A stretch of DNA of 6,442 bases from Bryobacterales bacterium (GTDB taxonomy: Bacteria > Acidobacteriota > Terriglobia > Bryobacterales > Bryobacteraceae): the NCBI GenBank assembly GCA_016880505.1, contig JAEHDI010001303.1, positions 1 through 6,442 of the forward strand, written 5' to 3'. Both the position numbers and the translations under genes were made by a program. The notes beneath the pieces were generated by a model. The model was not told where the DNA came from. It did no database searches and saw only the letters and a list, made by a program, of their open reading frames with translations. This document shows positions 5,515 through 6,442 of this stretch, piece after piece (position 1 is the first letter of the stretch; the number at the start of each line of letters is the position of its first letter).

Positions 5515-6442
5515 CTAGTCGCCGCCAAGCGCGGCCGGCAATCTGGGGTTCCAGGTGCGCGGCTGTGCCGCGGGGATGCGGGGAGCCCCATCAGTGCGCC
5601 CAGGCGCCTGTCGAATTTCGCTCACCGGCGGCCGGGTCTGGAGACGACGTTTGGCGGAACAGGCGCCGAGAACCACTTCGAGCGCGTCGGCGATGCGCGT
5701 GCCACTGTCGCCCTGCCCAAACGGGTTATCCGTTTTGCGTACTTGCTCTATCCATGTTCCGTCAGAGTGAACCTGCTCAAGTGCCGACGCCAAGCGGTCC
5801 GGGCAGCCGCCGACGAGTTTGGCAACGCCGCACTCGACCGCTTCGGGGACCTCGGTGTTCTCTCTGAGGATCAACAGCGGTTTTCCTAATGTCGGAGCTT
5901 CCTCCTGCACGCCGCCTGAATCAGATACGATCAGCCAGGCATAGGCCAGCAAAACAACGAATTCCTCGTACCGGAGGGGAGGAATAAGACGGATTCTTGG
6001 GTGGTCCGCGAGGACCAGGCGAGCCGCCTCTGTTACTGCGGGGTTCGGATGAACCGGGAAGATCACTGCGACGTCACTATGACTCTCCACGAATCTTCGG
6101 ACCACTCGCAAGTTTTCCACCATGGTCTCGCCGAAGCTTTCCCGGCGGTGAGTTGTCAGCACGATTCGCCGCAAGCCTTCTGTCTCACGTACCAACTCGT
6201 CCACCACGGGCAGTTGTGGGAATTTCTCGAGAATCGTCACGAGCGAGTCCACGACGGGGTTACCAGTCAAAAACACCCTGTCCGGCGGTACCCCCTCGGC
6301 AAGCAGAATATCCAGGTTCCCGCGAGTCGGCGCGAAGTGATAGGTGGCGAGCCGCGAGACAATTCGGCGGTTCATCTCTTCGGGAAACGGACTAAGCGCG
6401 TTGCCGGTCCGCAAGCCTGCCTCTACATGTGCCACTGGGATC
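5515..6442 (-). CDS. wecB: UDP-N-acetylglucosamine 2-epimerase (non-hydrolysing, WecB/WbpI family), 5' end cut by window
   Basis: The family interconverts UDP-GlcNAc and UDP-ManNAc, or the corresponding 2,3-diacetamido uronic acid sugars (WbpI), in the cytoplasm. About 308 codons are present. Roughly the first 90-110 residues lie beyond the right edge, so the GTG at 6435 is an internal valine (IPVAHVEAGLRT), not a start. Numbered from that valine, the motifs are HVEAGLRT (3-10), PFPEEMNRR (16-24), LTGNPVVD (56-63), LTTHRRESFG (93-102), PVHPNP (127-132), SDSGGVQEEAPTLGKP (171-186), and ENTEVPEAV (192-200), where most relatives have TERPE. NPFGQGDSGTRI (237-248) is the usual end of the fold. 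About 48 Pro/Arg/Ala-rich residues then follow before the TAG at 5515, longer than is typical. The gene lies 115 bases upstream of the aminotransferase and probably feeds the same sugar pathway. WecB and WbpI specificity cannot be separated here; the symbol denotes the family. Confidence 0.93.
   Translation of the reverse strand, partial: IPVAHVEAGLRTGNALSPFPEEMNRRIVSRLATYHFAPTRGNLDILLAEGVPPDRVFLTGNPVVDSLVTILEKFPQLPVVDELVRETEGLRRIVLTTHRRESFGETMVENLRVVRRFVESHSDVAVIFPVHPNPAVTEAARLVLADHPRIRLIPPLRYEEFVVLLAYAWLIVSDSGGVQEEAPTLGKPLLILRENTEVPEAVECGVAKLVGGCPDRLASALEQVHSDGTWIEQVRKTDNPFGQGDSGTRIADALEVVLGACSAKRRLQTRPPVSEIRQAPGRTDGAPRIPAAQPRTWNPRLPAALGGD

Overview
The window is a moderately GC-rich bacterial stretch whose genes all lie on the minus strand. 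It reads as part of a surface-polysaccharide (O-antigen, capsule or exopolysaccharide) locus. The sequence does not fix the phylum. GC-rich codon use, weak Shine-Dalgarno signals and the mixture of families suit a free-living environmental bacterium, but that is inference.

In transcription order (right to left) the layout is as follows. A UDP-GlcNAc-type 2-epimerase is cut by the right edge (5515-6442). After a 115-base gap comes a DegT/DnrJ/EryC1/StrS sugar aminotransferase (4167-5399). Four bases later comes a Gfo/Idh/MocA sugar dehydrogenase (3101-4162). An ATGA start/stop overlap then leads into a left-handed beta-helix sugar N-acyltransferase with a C-terminal zinc-ribbon-like tail (2478-3104). 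A 28-base gap precedes a WbaP/WcaJ/PglC-type phosphoglycosyl transferase (1760-2449). A 132-base gap precedes a MOP-superfamily polysaccharide flippase that runs off the left edge (1-1627). The window is almost entirely coding, with no gene-free stretch over 300 bases. I see no tRNA, rRNA, mobile element, CRISPR array or convincing terminator.

The genes fit one route. Dehydrogenase, aminotransferase and acyltransferase are the three activities needed to oxidise a ring carbon of a nucleotide sugar (usually C3), aminate it and acylate the new amine. The 2-epimerase could turn a gluco into a manno product. The phosphoglycosyl transferase would load the first sugar phosphate onto undecaprenyl phosphate, and the flippase would move the finished lipid-linked repeat unit across the inner membrane. 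The combination resembles the Pseudomonas WbpB/WbpE/WbpD/WbpI set for UDP-ManNAc3NAcA. However, no 6-dehydrogenase (WbpA) is visible, and the aminotransferase active-site loop looks more like the AHBA-synthase/StsC type than WbpE, so the exact sugar is open. No glycosyltransferase or Wzy polymerase lies in the window.

I found no clearly new biological system. The points most worth a second look are the aminotransferase subtype, the cysteine tail of the acyltransferase, and the low-complexity C-terminal extensions of the epimerase and flippase.
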